Notes: generated by a model from the sequence alone, not told the origin. DNA of 64,000 bases from Ectopseudomonas mendocina (GCF_008041835.1 NZ_VRYE01000005.1:62001-126000); one strand, 5' to 3'. Numbered from the stretch's first letter, positions 31,971-41,739 are shown. A program made the numbers and translations.

Positions 31971-33035
31971 ATGGCACTTATCAGCATGCGCCAGATGCTC
32001 GACCACGCCGCCGAATTCGGCTACGGCGTGCCAGCCTTCAACGTCAACAACCTCGAGCAGATGCGCGCCATCATGGAAGCCGCCGACAAGACCGATTCGC
32101 CGGTCATCGTCCAGGCCTCCGCTGGTGCCCGCAAATACGCCGGTGCGCCGTTCCTGCGCCACCTGATCCTGGCTGCCATCGAAGAATTCCCGCATATCCC
32201 GGTGTGCATGCACCAGGATCACGGCACCAGCCCGGACGTCTGCCAGCGCTCGATCCAGCTGGGTTTCTCCTCGGTGATGATGGACGGCTCGCTGAAAGAA
32301 GACGGCAAGACCCCGGCCGACTACGACTACAACGTCCGCGTCACCCAGCAGACCGTGGCCTTTGCTCACGCCTGCGGCGTGTCGGTGGAAGGCGAACTGG
32401 GTTGCCTGGGCAGCCTGGAAACCGGCATGGCTGGTGAGGAAGACGGCGTTGGCGCCGAGGGCGTGCTCGATCACAGCCAACTGCTGACTGATCCGGAAGA
32501 AGCCGCTGCCTTCGTCAAGGCCACTCAGGTCGATGCCCTGGCCATCGCCATCGGCACCAGCCACGGCGCCTACAAGTTCACCAAGCCGCCAACCGGCGAT
32601 GTGCTCTCCATCGAGCGCATCAAGGAAATCCACAAGCGCATCCCCAACACCCACCTGGTCATGCACGGTTCCTCCTCCGTGCCGCAGGAGTGGCTGAAGG
32701 TGATCAACGAATTCGGCGGCGACATCAAGGAAACCTACGGCGTGCCGGTCGAGGAAATCGTCGAGGGGATCAAGCACGGCGTGCGCAAGGTCAACATCGA
32801 CACCGACCTGCGTCTGGCCTCCACGGGTGCGATCCGCCGCATGATGGCCGAGCACCCGAGCGAGTTCGACCCGCGCAAGTTCTTCGCCAAGACCATCGTC
32901 GCCATGCGTGACATCTGCATCGCCCGCTACGAAGCCTTCGGCACTGCCGGTAACGCCTCGAAGATCAAACCGATCTCCCTGGAAGGCATGTACCAGCGCT
33001 ACGCCAGCGGCGAGCTGAATGCCAAGGTCAACTGA
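31971..33035 (+). CDS. fba: Class II fructose-1,6-bisphosphate aldolase
   Basis: This zinc-dependent aldolase joins dihydroxyacetone phosphate and glyceraldehyde 3-phosphate; in pseudomonads, which lack phosphofructokinase, it works mainly in gluconeogenesis. The 354-residue protein has [15 protein letters not shown], the zinc/catalytic block [10 protein letters not shown] (His81-His84), [21 protein letters not shown] and [11 protein letters not shown], marking the class IIB type. A strong terminator follows. Confidence 0.97.
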   Translation: MALISMRQMLDHAAEFGYGVPAFNVNNLEQMRAIMEAADKTDSPVIVQASAGARKYAGAPFLRHLILAAIEEFPHIPVCMHQDHGTSPDVCQRSIQLGFSSVMMDGSLKEDGKTPADYDYNVRVTQQTVAFAHACGVSVEGELGCLGSLETGMAGEEDGVGAEGVLDHSQLLTDPEEAAAFVKATQVDALAIAIGTSHGAYKFTKPPTGDVLSIERIKEIHKRIPNTHLVMHGSSSVPQEWLKVINEFGGDIKETYGVPVEEIVEGIKHGVRKVNIDTDLRLASTGAIRRMMAEHPSEFDPRKFFAKTIVAMRDICIARYEAFGTAGNASKIKPISLEGMYQRYASGELNAKVN

Positions 33036-33053
33036 GCCTGACGCCAGACCCGG

Positions 33054-33085
33054 AGCCCCGCCTAGTGCGGGGCTTCTGCTTTTTG
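33054..33085 (+). terminator. Rho-independent terminator of fba
   Basis: An AGCCCCGC/GCGGGGCT stem with a CTAGT loop is followed by TCTGCTTTTTG, 18 bases after the fba stop. Confidence 0.85.
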
Positions 33086-33192
33086 TCGGTGCGTTGCGCC
33101 GTGAGAGGTAAAACCCTGTAAAACTCCCGGAGCCTGAGGGCAGGCGGGGTGCGCCATAATCCGCGCACTGTCGCTCCGGGAAACTGCCACCC

Positions 33193-33669
33193 ATGTCCAG
33201 CAAGCCACGCCTGTTGCTCGCCTTTCTTCTTGCCGTCTTGCTGGCCTCGCTGCTTGCCTCGATTTTCCAGACCCAGGCCAACCTGGCTGCGCTGCAGGCC
33301 ATCGGTGCGCCGGTGCCGCTGAATGTGCGCCTTGGCACCACCGCACTCGATCTGCTCGGGTTTACCCCGACGTTCATCCTGCTCAGCGCCCTGGGCTTTG
33401 TCTTCGCCTTACCGCTGGCAGCCTGGCTGGCGCGCCGCATGCCGGCGCTGCGCTGGCTGATTTTCGTGCTGGCCGGCGCTGCGGCGATCTGGTCGGCACT
33501 GGCTCTGGCCAATAGCGTGGCGCCGATGCCGACGCTGATCGCCGCTGACCGCAGCCCGTTCGGCACGCTCGGGCTGATGGCCTGCGGCAGTGTTGGCGCA
33601 CTGCTGTTTGGCCTGCTCGGGCGACGTGTGCGCTACCGGGCGCAGCCAACTTCTTCCGATTCTCTGTGA
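33193..33669 (+). CDS. Small membrane protein of unknown function
   Basis: This 158-residue protein is predicted to have four transmembrane helices (about 7-27, 55-78, 85-108 and 122-142) and short loops. I do not recognise a characterised family. It lies 13 bases upstream of the sugar dehydrogenase gene, so the two probably form an operon, and the product may be linked to that periplasmic enzyme. The start is supported by hydrophobic N-terminal sequence and by its position after the fba terminator. Confidence 0.7.
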   Translation: MSSKPRLLLAFLLAVLLASLLASIFQTQANLAALQAIGAPVPLNVRLGTTALDLLGFTPTFILLSALGFVFALPLAAWLARRMPALRWLIFVLAGAAAIWSALALANSVAPMPTLIAADRSPFGTLGLMACGSVGALLFGLLGRRVRYRAQPTSSDSL

Positions 33670-33682
33670 CAAGGCGTTGCCC

Positions 33683-34783
33683 ATGTTGAGAAGCACCCGC
33701 GCGCTGATGCTCTGCGCCCTGTTCGTCAGTACGCCGCTGCTGGCCCTGGATTACCGCATCGAAACCTTCAGCGAAGGGCTGGAGAATCCCTGGGCCGTGG
33801 CCTTTCTGCCCGACGGACGCAAGCTGGTTACCGAGCGCGTTGGCCGTTTGCGCATCATCGAAGCCGACGGCAGTGTCGATCCCGAGCCGGTAGCGGGCCT
33901 GCCCGAGGCGTTCATCGCCGCACAGGCTGGTCTGATGGACGTGGTGCTGGACCCGGACTACCGCGAAAACCGCTGGCTGTACCTGACCTATGCCTATGGC
34001 TCGGCTGACGCCAACAATACGCGTCTGGCGCGCGCTCGCCTGGTGGGCAACGAGCTGCAGGACGTCGAGGTGTTGTTCACCGCCGAGCCGCTCAAGGCCG
34101 GCGCTGCGCACTATGGCGGGCGTATCGCCTTCCTGGCCGACAAGACCCTGGTGCTGACGCTGGGCGACGGCTTCGACTGGCGTGAGCAGGCGCAGAATCC
34201 GGCCAATCACCTGGGCAAGATCGTGCGCCTGAATCGTGATGGCAGCGTACCGCAGGACAATCCGCTGGTAAGCCAGGAGGGCGCTGCGGCGGAGATCTAC
34301 AGCCTCGGTCATCGCAACGTGCAGGGCATTTTCTATGATGCCGAACACGATCGCCTGTACAGCCACGAGCACGGCCCGCGTGGTGGCGATGAGCTCAACC
34401 TGATCGAAGCCGGCAACAACTACGGCTGGCCGCTGGCAACCTTCGGTATCGATTACACCGGTGCGCGCGTCAGCCCCTACACCGAGCTGCCGGGGCTGAC
34501 CGCACCACTGCTGCACTGGACACCCTCGGTAGCGCCGTCGAGCCTGACCCTGTATCGCGGCGAGCTGTTCCCCGACTGGCAGGGCGATCTGTTCGCAGCC
34601 ACCCTGGCTGAGCGTAGCGTGCGGCGTATCCGTGTGCGCGACGGCATGCTGGCCGGTGAAGAAATCCTCTTCGAGGAGCTGGGCGAGCGTATCCGCGATG
34701 TGCGCAGTGGCCCCGATGGCGCGCTCTACCTGCTCACCGACAGTCCGCAGGGGCGTCTGCTACGGGTGGTGCCCAGCGAGTAA
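33683..34783 (+). CDS. PQQ-dependent sugar dehydrogenase-like periplasmic protein
   Basis: The 366-residue protein has a signal peptide (about residues 1-21, LLALD) followed by a six-bladed beta-propeller of the soluble glucose/sorbosone dehydrogenase family (YliI/Asd type). Conserved pieces include ENPWAVAFLPDGRKLVTERVG, GLMDVVLDPDY, HYGGRIAF, GHRNVQGIFYD and HEHGPRGGDELN, carrying the His and Arg residues that bind PQQ and calcium. It would oxidise an aldose in the periplasm; the natural substrate of this subgroup is not established. Confidence 0.9.
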   Translation: MLRSTRALMLCALFVSTPLLALDYRIETFSEGLENPWAVAFLPDGRKLVTERVGRLRIIEADGSVDPEPVAGLPEAFIAAQAGLMDVVLDPDYRENRWLYLTYAYGSADANNTRLARARLVGNELQDVEVLFTAEPLKAGAAHYGGRIAFLADKTLVLTLGDGFDWREQAQNPANHLGKIVRLNRDGSVPQDNPLVSQEGAAAEIYSLGHRNVQGIFYDAEHDRLYSHEHGPRGGDELNLIEAGNNYGWPLATFGIDYTGARVSPYTELPGLTAPLLHWTPSVAPSSLTLYRGELFPDWQGDLFAATLAERSVRRIRVRDGMLAGEEILFEELGERIRDVRSGPDGALYLLTDSPQGRLLRVVPSE

Positions 34784-34828
34784 CCCGGCATCCGTTACAC
34801 TGGCGCTCCTGATCACAATGGGGTCGTA

Positions 34829-35323
34829 GTGGTGAAGTACCTACAGGGTTATCCGGTTGCCTTGCAGCAACAGGTTCGCCAACTCATCGCCGATGACCGC
34901 CTCGGCGACTACCTGGCACAGCGCTATCCGGGGCGACATGCGGTGCAGAGCGACAAGGCGCTGTACGGCTACGTGATGGCGCTCAAGCAGGAGCACCTGA
35001 AGAATGCGCCGGCCATCGACAAGGTGCTCTACGACAATCGCCTCGACCTCACCCACCGCGCGCTCGGTCTGCACACGGCGATTTCACGGGTGCAGGGCGG
35101 CAAGCTGAAGGCGAAGAAGGAAATTCGTGTCGCTTCGCTGTTTCGCGAGGCGGCGCCAACCTTCCTGCAGATGATCGTGGTGCATGAGCTGGCGCACCTG
35201 AAAGAGAGCGAGCACAACAAGGCCTTCTACAAGCTCTGCGAGCACATGCTGCCAGGTTATGCGCAGATCGAATTCGACCTGCGCCTGTACCTGACCTGGC
35301 GCGAGATGACCGGCGCCGGCTAA
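34829..35323 (+). CDS. YgjP-like zinc metallopeptidase domain protein
   Basis: The 164-residue protein contains HELAH (119-123) followed by SEHNKAFY, as in YgjP/SprT-like M48-type metallopeptidase domains. The reading frame begins at GTG codons (34829 or 34832, giving MKYLQGYP); no ATG is available nearby, and the ribosome site is weak. The family is cytoplasmic and poorly characterised. Its 3' end overlaps the convergent DUF2789 gene by 4 bases. Confidence 0.85.
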   Translation: MVKYLQGYPVALQQQVRQLIADDRLGDYLAQRYPGRHAVQSDKALYGYVMALKQEHLKNAPAIDKVLYDNRLDLTHRALGLHTAISRVQGGKLKAKKEIRVASLFREAAPTFLQMIVVHELAHLKESEHNKAFYKLCEHMLPGYAQIEFDLRLYLTWREMTGAG

Positions 35324-35553
35324 CCGCGCAGGCGCACGTTGAGCTGATCGACCACCTCGGCCCAGTCGGCGTCCTCGAGGATTTTCTCGCGCAGGAAGGC
35401 CGCCTGCGCCGGGGTCCAGAACGCCGCATCGGCCAGTTTGCGAGTATCTGGCAGCGGTGCATGGGTTTTGATGAAGGCTTCGATGCCGGCCTCGTCATGA
35501 GCCAGGCCGAGTTGCTTGAACAGCGTTGCTAGGTCGTGAACGGGCGGTTCCAT
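35320..35553 (-). CDS. DUF2789 family protein
   Basis: A 77-residue acidic protein with the DUF2789 pattern: HDLATLFKQLGL at the start, FWTPAQAAFLREKILEDADW in the middle and VVDQLNVRLR at the end. The family is found mainly in Pseudomonas and relatives and has no known function. GGAGC lies about 7 bases before the ATG. It is convergent with the metallopeptidase gene. Confidence 0.88.
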   Translation of the reverse strand: MEPPVHDLATLFKQLGLAHDEAGIEAFIKTHAPLPDTRKLADAAFWTPAQAAFLREKILEDADWAEVVDQLNVRLRG

Positions 35554-35614
35554 GGGAAGCTCCTGATGGGTTTGTCATGGGTATCTACCCAAGCATAGCC
35601 CGGATAGTTCCCGT

Positions 35615-36097
35615 TTACTCGACGCTGAGCACCTCGAAGGATTGCGCACCGCCAGCCATGGACAGGCTGATTTCATCGCCTGGCCCCTTGCCCAGCAGGG
35701 CGCGGCCCAGTGGCGCGGTACTGCCGAGCACCTGAATCGAGTGACCGGCCTGCTGCAGCTTCATGCTCGCGCCCTGTGGGCCGAGAAACAGCCAGCGTCG
35801 CTGCTCCTGGGCGTCGACCAGCTCTATCAGGGCACCCAGCTCGATGCCCTGAGTCTCGTCGAACGGACGCGGGCGCAACTGGCGCCAGGTGATCAGCGTC
35901 TGCCGCAGCTCTTCGACGCGACGCGCCTGACCGCTGGCCAGATAGGCCGCTTCCAGCCCCAGGGTGTCGTACTTGTTTTCGGCGACGTTCTCTTCGTGTG
36001 TCGCCGCTTCATGGGCGGTGACGGCGGCGAGGGTGGCCTGCTCGAGATCGCTCTGCAGATGGCTGAGTACGTCTTGCAGCAGCAGGTTCTTGTCCAT
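35615..36097 (-). CDS. GreA/GreB-family transcription factor
   Basis: This 160-residue protein has the two-part Gre layout: an N-terminal coiled coil (about 1-75, with ENKYDTLGLEAAYLASGQARRVEEL) and a C-terminal FKBP-like domain (about 85-160, with ELGALIELVDAQEQRRWLFLGP and PLGRALLGKGPGDEI). Gre proteins enter the RNA polymerase secondary channel and trigger cleavage of backtracked RNA. The coiled-coil tip is divergent from GreA and GreB, so this may compete for the channel rather than cleave. The specific role is not known. Confidence 0.82.
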   Translation of the reverse strand: MDKNLLLQDVLSHLQSDLEQATLAAVTAHEAATHEENVAENKYDTLGLEAAYLASGQARRVEELRQTLITWRQLRPRPFDETQGIELGALIELVDAQEQRRWLFLGPQGASMKLQQAGHSIQVLGSTAPLGRALLGKGPGDEISLSMAGGAQSFEVLSVE

Positions 36098-36173
36098 GGT
36101 GTGCTATCGGGTTCGAGTGGATGAAGAGATGACGGCCTGACGCCGATAGGGTAGGGCTTCCAAGGCGGCCTTG

Positions 36174-36246
36174 TGTAGGAGCCCCGCCCCGGGGCGAAGC
36201 TTGCAAGTGCGCGCTGCCCTGATTCGCGGCGGGCGCCGCTCCTACG
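36174..36246. repeat. REP-like GTAGGAGC palindromic repeat
   Basis: The ends GTAGGAGCCCCGCC and GGCGCCGCTCCTAC are inverted, with GGGGCGAAGC inside. This is the common Pseudomonas GTAGGAGCG extragenic repeat. A second member lies at 48704-48771. Confidence 0.7.
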
Positions 36247-36263
36247 CATTCGCTGCGTTGATA

Positions 36264-36292
36264 CTTAACTGACGGGCACTAGGCTGCGGCCC
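36264..36292 (+). repeat. Short dispersed CTTAACTGA element, copy 1
   Basis: These 29 bases match 24 of 29 bases at 51292-51320, where they form the right end of a larger palindromic element. Here only the right end is recognisable, just after a REP-like repeat and before the broken GGDEF gene's stop. Confidence 0.55.
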
Positions 36293-36296
36293 CTGT

Positions 36297-38107
36297 TCAA
36301 AGGTATTGGGTGGCCAGTTGCACGCGATTACGTCCTTCAGCCTTGGCCCGGTACATGGCAGCGTCGGCCGAACGAATCAGGCGGGTGGCATCGTCGTCAC
36401 CCTGGCTCAGGGCGATACCGATGCTGGCGCCCACCCGCACGCTACGATCTTCCAGATGCATCGGCGTGTCCAGCCCTTCCAGCAGGCGCCTGGCCAGATA
36501 CTGGGCATCGTCTGCCGATTGCACGTTCTCGCAGACCACCACGAACTCGTCGCCACCCAGGCGCGCCGGCAGGTCGCCATCGCGGATGTACTGGCGCAGA
36601 CGCTGGGCGATCTCGGTCAGCACCTGGTCGCCAAAGCCATGGCCATGCCGGTCGTTGATCGGCTTGAAACCGTCCAGGTCGATCAGCATCAGCGCGAGCA
36701 GTTCGTGGCGCCGCTGGCTGCGCGCCAGTGCCTGCTCCAGGTGTTGCTGCAGGGCGGTGCGGTTGGCCAGGCCGGTCAGTGGGTCCTGCAGGGCCAGCTC
36801 ACTGAGGCGCTGATTGGCCTGTTCCAGGGCCTGGGTGCGTTCGGTGACGCGCTTGGCGAGGATCTGCTCGTTGAGCTGTAGCGCGGCTTCGCGTTGGCGC
36901 TTGAGCTCGTTGAAGCGTGCCGCCAGGGCAAAGGACAGCAGGATCATCTCCAGCCCCGAGCCGATCTGCATGGCGTACAGGGTAAGGAAGTTCGACGGAA
37001 TCAGGGCGAAGTTGCGTAGCGCCAGCAGCACCGCGCCGGTCAGCAGCATCAGCCAGGCCAGGGCGAACAGGCGAGCACCGGGCACTCGGTAGCCAATGCA
37101 GACGAAGCTGGTGACCAGCAGCGTCAGGGTGGCGATCAGGACGGTCAGCGACATCAGCTGCAGCGCGCGCTGCAGTGGCAGCAGCACACTGGCCAAGACG
37201 GCTGCACCGATGGCGATGGACAGCATCAGCAGGCCCTTGTCCCAGCGTGGCAGCCACTGGCGGGTATCGAGAAAGCTGCGGGCGAATACCACCGACAGCA
37301 ACGCGGCTGCCACCAGGCTGACCGGCAGGATGCGGTTGCTCCAGGGCGCGCCTTCAGACCACAGGTATTGCGCGCCGAGGCCATTGAGTGACAGCACGCT
37401 GAGGGCAAAGGCGCACATGAACAGCACGTAGTTGAGGAAAGGTCGCTCGCGCAGGGCGAGAAACAGCAGCAGGTTGTACAGCCCCAGGGCGATCAGCACG
37501 CCGAAGTAGATGGCATGCGCCAGGTAGCCGTTCTGGCTGTGCTGCTCGAAATCGCGCAAGGACATCAGCGCGCCGCTGAGGGTCATGCTGCCGCGCGAGT
37601 CGACACGCAGGTACAGCATGCGTTGCTCGCCAGGTTGCAGGCTGATCTCGAAGACCGGGTTGCGGTGGCCAATGGCGCGCTCGCGGTAAGGCACGGTATC
37701 GCCACTGCGCGCTTCGCGTACGGTGCCGGCAGCCACATCGTAGAGGCGTACTTCATCCAGCGAGGCGTAGTTCAGCTCCAGGCGCCAGACGCGTGTTTGC
37801 TGGGCATCGGATTGCAGCGCCAGGCGCAGCCAGATCACCCCGGCACGTAGCCGAAGCTGAGGTCACGGCGGTTCAACGAGGGCTGGAAAGGGGCATCGAC
37901 AGCGCGAACGTCGTCCAGGCTCAGGGCGCTCTGGGGATCGGCGAGAAAGTCGACCAGGCCGTAGAGATCCTGTGCTGCGCTGCTGTCGCTCAGGCGCGTA
38001 TTGGCGAGGGTAATCTGGCTGACCAAAAGCAGGCTGCACACCAGCAGCAGACCCGGCAACGAGACCAGGTAGGCGAGGGTGGTGTGTCGGTTGGCTGGCA
38101 TGGGCAA
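36297..38107 (-). pseudogene. 7TMR-DISM diguanylate cyclase, interrupted by a one-base frameshift
   Basis: The full product would be about 603 residues: signal peptide, periplasmic DISM extracellular domain, seven transmembrane helices, a coiled linker and a C-terminal GGDEF domain (RLGGDEF, with an RDGD inhibitory I-site five residues before it). The N-terminal 90 codons (38107-37835) end SFGYVPG and then a stop. The rest continues in another frame as VIWLRLALQ. One extra G in the GGGG run (CCCC at 37838-37841 on the plus strand) would restore the expected SFGYVPGVIWLRL. The C-terminal 513 codons remain open, so the break is recent, a sequencing error, or phase-variable slippage. If intact, the protein makes cyclic di-GMP in response to a periplasmic signal. 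Confidence 0.85.
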
Positions 38108-38158
38108 GGCCTGGGAGCTAGGCGTCGTCAGATAGTGGCAGAAAGCCCCATGAGCCTG

Positions 38159-40330
38159 CTAGTGGCGATCCTTCTGCAGATGCGCGGCCAAGGTGCGCAG
38201 TGGCGCCAGCTGGCGGCAGATCAGCGCTAGTTGCGTCTGCACCAGACGCTGGCGCTCGTCGGTGTCATCGGCGATCTGTTCCAGGCGTTGCGCCAGTGCC
38301 TGTTCTTCATCGCTGTGGATGGCCAGAGGCTGCTCGCCGCGCAGGCCGCTGGCAATTTCATCGAGGCTGCTCGCCAGCGCTTCGGCCTGTTCCAGCAATT
38401 GTGCCTGGGCTGCCTGCGGCAACTGTTCGCCACGATGGGCGCCAAGTCCGGAAAGGTAGCTGAGCAGGGTGTGCGACAGCACCAGAAAGCGAAAGCCAAG
38501 GTCGGCATCCTTACGGAAGTGGCCAGGCTCCATCAGCATGTTGCCGAGGGTGGTGGACAGCGCCGCATCGGCGTTGTGCGCGTTGCGCCGGGCCAGGCGG
38601 TAACCGAGGTCGTCACGCTTGCCGTGGGCGTACTGGGCGATGATCTGCCGCAGGTAGGCGCTGTTGCAGCTCAGGGTGCTGGCGAGCATGTGCCCCAGGC
38701 GTCGACCCTGCCAGTCCGGCAGGATCAGGAACACCGCCAGTCCGGCGATCATGCCGCCGAGCAGGGTGTCGACCAGGCGCGGCAGGAACAGGCCGTAGCC
38801 ATTGCCGATCTGGTTGAAGCAGAACAGCACCAGCAGGGTGATCGCTGCCGTGGCCAGGGTGTAGCGCGTGCTGCGCGTGGCGAAGAAGGCGACCCCGGCG
38901 ACCACGGCGAACAGCGCCTGGATACGCGGATCGGGAAACAGGTCGAACAGTGCCCAACCGAGGCCCAGGCCGAGCAGGGTGCCGGCGATGCGCTGCACCA
39001 GTTTCAGACGCGTGGCGCCGTAGTTCGGTTGGCAGACGAACAGCGTGGTGAGCAGAATCCAGTAACCCTGGGTCGGGTGAATCAGGTGCAGCAGGCCGTA
39101 GCCGGCGGCCAGGGCGATGGCCAGGCGCAGGGCATGGCGAAACAGCAGCGAGGTCGGTGTCAGTTGCTGGCCGATCCGCTCGATGACCTCGCGCAACGAA
39201 TGCGGTTCGCGATCGAGCAGGCTGTTGTCCTGTTCATCGGCCAGGGCATCGGGGTTACTGGCGTTGCTCAGCAGTTGATCGAGGCTGGCCAGGTTGCCGG
39301 CCAGTGCACCGAGCGAGCGCAGCAGGCGGCGCCAGGCCGGGTTGCTCTGCAGGTGCAGGTGGTCGAGCGAGGCATGCAGGTCTTCCAGCGCCTGGCTGCA
39401 CAGTTCGCGATACTCGAACGGCTGACGCAACTCGATGGCGCTGCCCAGGCGCTGGCAGGCTTCGCCGTGCAGGCGCAGCAGGCGCTGGCAGCGAAACAAC
39501 ACGTCGCTGTGAAAGAAGGCTTCGGCCAGTTCGTTATAGGGATAGTGCGAGGAGCTGGCGCGCTCGTGGATGTCCTGGGCGAGGAAATACAGCTTCAGGT
39601 AGCGATTGACCTTGGGCCCGGGGCGACCATTGCCGACCCGGTGCAGGATGATCTCCTTGGCCGCATTGAGCGCCGACACCACGCGCCCGTTCTGCTGCGC
39701 CAACTCCAGCCGGCGCTGCTCGACGTCCAGTTGGCGCACCGGCTCGAACAGTGCAGCCTTGAGCTTGAGGTACTTGCCCAGTTCGCGAAACAGCCGGGCC
39801 AGGCTCTGCTGCACTGGCTGATGGGCGAACAGGCCATGCCAGATCACCGACAGCAGGCCGTACCAGGCGGCGCCGGCCACCAGCAGCAGCGGCTCCAGCC
39901 ACAGACCGGCAACACCGCCGCGCTGTTCGACGCCGATCATGCTGTACACGGCGAGGATCAGGGTGCCGGAGCCAAGGGTGGCAAAGCGTTCGCCCAGAGC
40001 ACCGAGCAGGGTCAGGCAGAACGCCGACAGCGCCAGGGCGATGACGAACAGCCAGGGATAGGGAAAGAGAAATTCCACCGCATAGGCCGCCGCACTGAAG
40101 CAGGCCAGGGTGACCAGCACCGCGCCGAGGCGACCTTGCCAGCTGTCGTCGGTCTCGGTCAGAGCGCTGGCGATGATGCCGAGAAACAGCGGGATCAGAG
40201 CGTGAGTCCAGCCCTGCCACCCGCACAGCGCCAGGGCGCCTGCCAGGGCGATGAACACCCGCAGGCTGGTGCTGAACTTGTCCAGCGCCCAGAGGCGCCG
40301 CAGTGATTGACGAAGACGAGGGCGGGGCAT
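38159..40330 (-). CDS. yccS: YccS/FUSC-family inner-membrane transporter
   Basis: The 723-residue protein has two blocks of about five to six transmembrane helices (about 20-150 and 395-530) separated by a cytoplasmic region. The second block has the FUSC signature with QPNYGATRLKLVQRIAGTLLG. This is the YccS branch of the aromatic acid/fusaric acid exporter superfamily, and the match to the usual 720-residue length is good. The substrate is unproven. It lies 51 bases before the frameshifted GGDEF gene on the same strand and 79 bases after the flavoprotein gene. Confidence 0.88.
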   Translation of the reverse strand: MPRPRLRQSLRRLWALDKFSTSLRVFIALAGALALCGWQGWTHALIPLFLGIIASALTETDDSWQGRLGAVLVTLACFSAAAYAVEFLFPYPWLFVIALALSAFCLTLLGALGERFATLGSGTLILAVYSMIGVEQRGGVAGLWLEPLLLVAGAAWYGLLSVIWHGLFAHQPVQQSLARLFRELGKYLKLKAALFEPVRQLDVEQRRLELAQQNGRVVSALNAAKEIILHRVGNGRPGPKVNRYLKLYFLAQDIHERASSSHYPYNELAEAFFHSDVLFRCQRLLRLHGEACQRLGSAIELRQPFEYRELCSQALEDLHASLDHLHLQSNPAWRRLLRSLGALAGNLASLDQLLSNASNPDALADEQDNSLLDREPHSLREVIERIGQQLTPTSLLFRHALRLAIALAAGYGLLHLIHPTQGYWILLTTLFVCQPNYGATRLKLVQRIAGTLLGLGLGWALFDLFPDPRIQALFAVVAGVAFFATRSTRYTLATAAITLLVLFCFNQIGNGYGLFLPRLVDTLLGGMIAGLAVFLILPDWQGRRLGHMLASTLSCNSAYLRQIIAQYAHGKRDDLGYRLARRNAHNADAALSTTLGNMLMEPGHFRKDADLGFRFLVLSHTLLSYLSGLGAHRGEQLPQAAQAQLLEQAEALASSLDEIASGLRGEQPLAIHSDEEQALAQRLEQIADDTDERQRLVQTQLALICRQLAPLRTLAAHLQKDRH

Positions 40331-40409
40331 GCGAGGTCTGATTCGAGGTGATGCGTGCAGACTACCGGAACTTTGCGCTCACTGGGTATGCGCTGAGGTT
40401 ACGCAGGTG

Positions 40410-41594
40410 CTAGACATACTGTGCGGCGGCATAACCCGAGGCCCAGGCCCACTGGAAGTTGAAACCGCCAAGGTGGCCGGTAACATCCAGCACTTCGCCA
40501 ATGAAATATAGGCCCGGTACCTTGAGCGATTCCAGGGTCTTGGATGACACCTCGTCGGTGTTCACGCCGCCCAGGGTCACCTCGGCGGTACGGTAGCCCT
40601 CGGTGCCGGCCGGTACCAGTTGCCAGTCGGAGAGCCTTTCGGCAATCGCCTTCAGCTCGCCAGCGGTGTACTGCTTCAGCGGTTTGTTGGTGAACCAGCT
40701 GTCCACCAGCAGCGTTGCCATCTTCTTGGTGAACAACTCGGCCAGCAGGGTTTTCAGCTCGCTGTTGCCACGTTCGCGCTGCTGCGTGGCCAGCCACTCG
40801 GGCAGGTCGATATGCGGCAGCAAGTCGATGTGCAGGGTGTCACCTGGCTGCCAGTAGGATGAAATCTGCAGAATCGCCGGACCGGACAGGCCACGATGGG
40901 TGAACAGGATGTTCTCGACGAAGCTCTGGCCGTTGCAGCTCACCCGGCAGTCTTCCACCGAAGTGCCGGAAAGCTCCGTGCACAACGCCTTGAGCTGCGG
41001 TTCGGTGATGGTGAAGGGTACCAGCCCGGCGCGAGTCGGCAGCAGTTCGTGACCGAACTGCCTGGCCACCTGATAGCCGAAGCCGGTGGCGCCGAGGGTT
41101 GGAATCGACAACCCGCCGGTGGCGATCACCAGGGATTGGCAAGCCACCTCGCCAAGATCGCTGTGCAGCAGGAAGCCGCCTTCGCGCTTCTCGATACGCT
41201 GCACGGCAGTATTCAGACGAATCTCGGCGCCTGCTTCGGCGCATTCGGCCAGCAGCAACTCAAGGATGTCGCTGGACTTGTTATCGCAGAACAGCTGACC
41301 GAGTTTCTTCTCGTGGTAGGGCACGCCATGCTTGGCCACCAGGCCGATGAAATCCCATTGAGTGAAGCGCGCCAGGGCAGACTTGCAGAAGTGCGGGTTA
41401 CCGGAGAGGAAATTACCCGGCTCGCAGTACAGGTTGGTGAAGTTGCAGCGACCACCGCCGGACATCAGAATCTTCTTGCCGGCCTTGTTGGCGTGGTCGA
41501 GCACCAGCACCCGACGGCCACGAGCGGCGGCGGTAGCAGCGCACATGAGGCCGGCGGCGCCTGCGCCGATGATCAGTACGTCGGTTTGCAACAC
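40410..41594 (-). CDS. HI0933/YhiN-family FAD-dependent oxidoreductase
   Basis: The 394-residue flavoprotein begins with a dinucleotide-binding fold (LIIGAGAAGLMCAATAAARG) followed by the family hallmark GKKILMSGGGRCNFTN, and ends with a second FAD motif (GLYFIGEVLDVTGHLGGFNFQWAWASG). The family is widespread (E. coli YhiN) and its substrate is unknown. The N-terminus is fixed by the FAD motif. The reaction cannot be inferred from context. Confidence 0.9.
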   Translation of the reverse strand: MLQTDVLIIGAGAAGLMCAATAAARGRRVLVLDHANKAGKKILMSGGGRCNFTNLYCEPGNFLSGNPHFCKSALARFTQWDFIGLVAKHGVPYHEKKLGQLFCDNKSSDILELLLAECAEAGAEIRLNTAVQRIEKREGGFLLHSDLGEVACQSLVIATGGLSIPTLGATGFGYQVARQFGHELLPTRAGLVPFTITEPQLKALCTELSGTSVEDCRVSCNGQSFVENILFTHRGLSGPAILQISSYWQPGDTLHIDLLPHIDLPEWLATQQRERGNSELKTLLAELFTKKMATLLVDSWFTNKPLKQYTAGELKAIAERLSDWQLVPAGTEGYRTAEVTLGGVNTDEVSSKTLESLKVPGLYFIGEVLDVTGHLGGFNFQWAWASGYAAAQYV

Positions 41595-41719
41595 GAGAGG
41601 TCCCCGGGTGGTTCATTGCCGCACAAAGGCTGCGTGAAAATCCTGCAAGTTTACCCGAAGCCGCTCTGTACAACCGGTTCTGTCGGCATGCGACTGGCAC
41701 CAGTGGCATGCTCCGGTGG

Positions 41720-41739
41720 CTGTCTCGAATTTGAGACAG
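41720..41739. promoter_or_regulatory. Dyad CTGTCTC-N6-GAGACAG before an orphan binding-protein gene
   Basis: The 7-bp arms are perfect and lie 60 bases upstream of the ATG at 41799, in the 204-base divergent space. A regulator site is plausible; no cognate regulator is adjacent. Confidence 0.35.

Noticed and set aside
38231..40306. 691-codon open frame antisense to the YccS-type gene
   Set aside because: The Gln- and His-rich product lacks any motif, while the minus strand has a full membrane protein.
41692..41710. TGGCAC-containing sequence resembling a sigma-54 promoter
   Set aside because: The second GC element is not at the required spacing of 10 bases after the GG.
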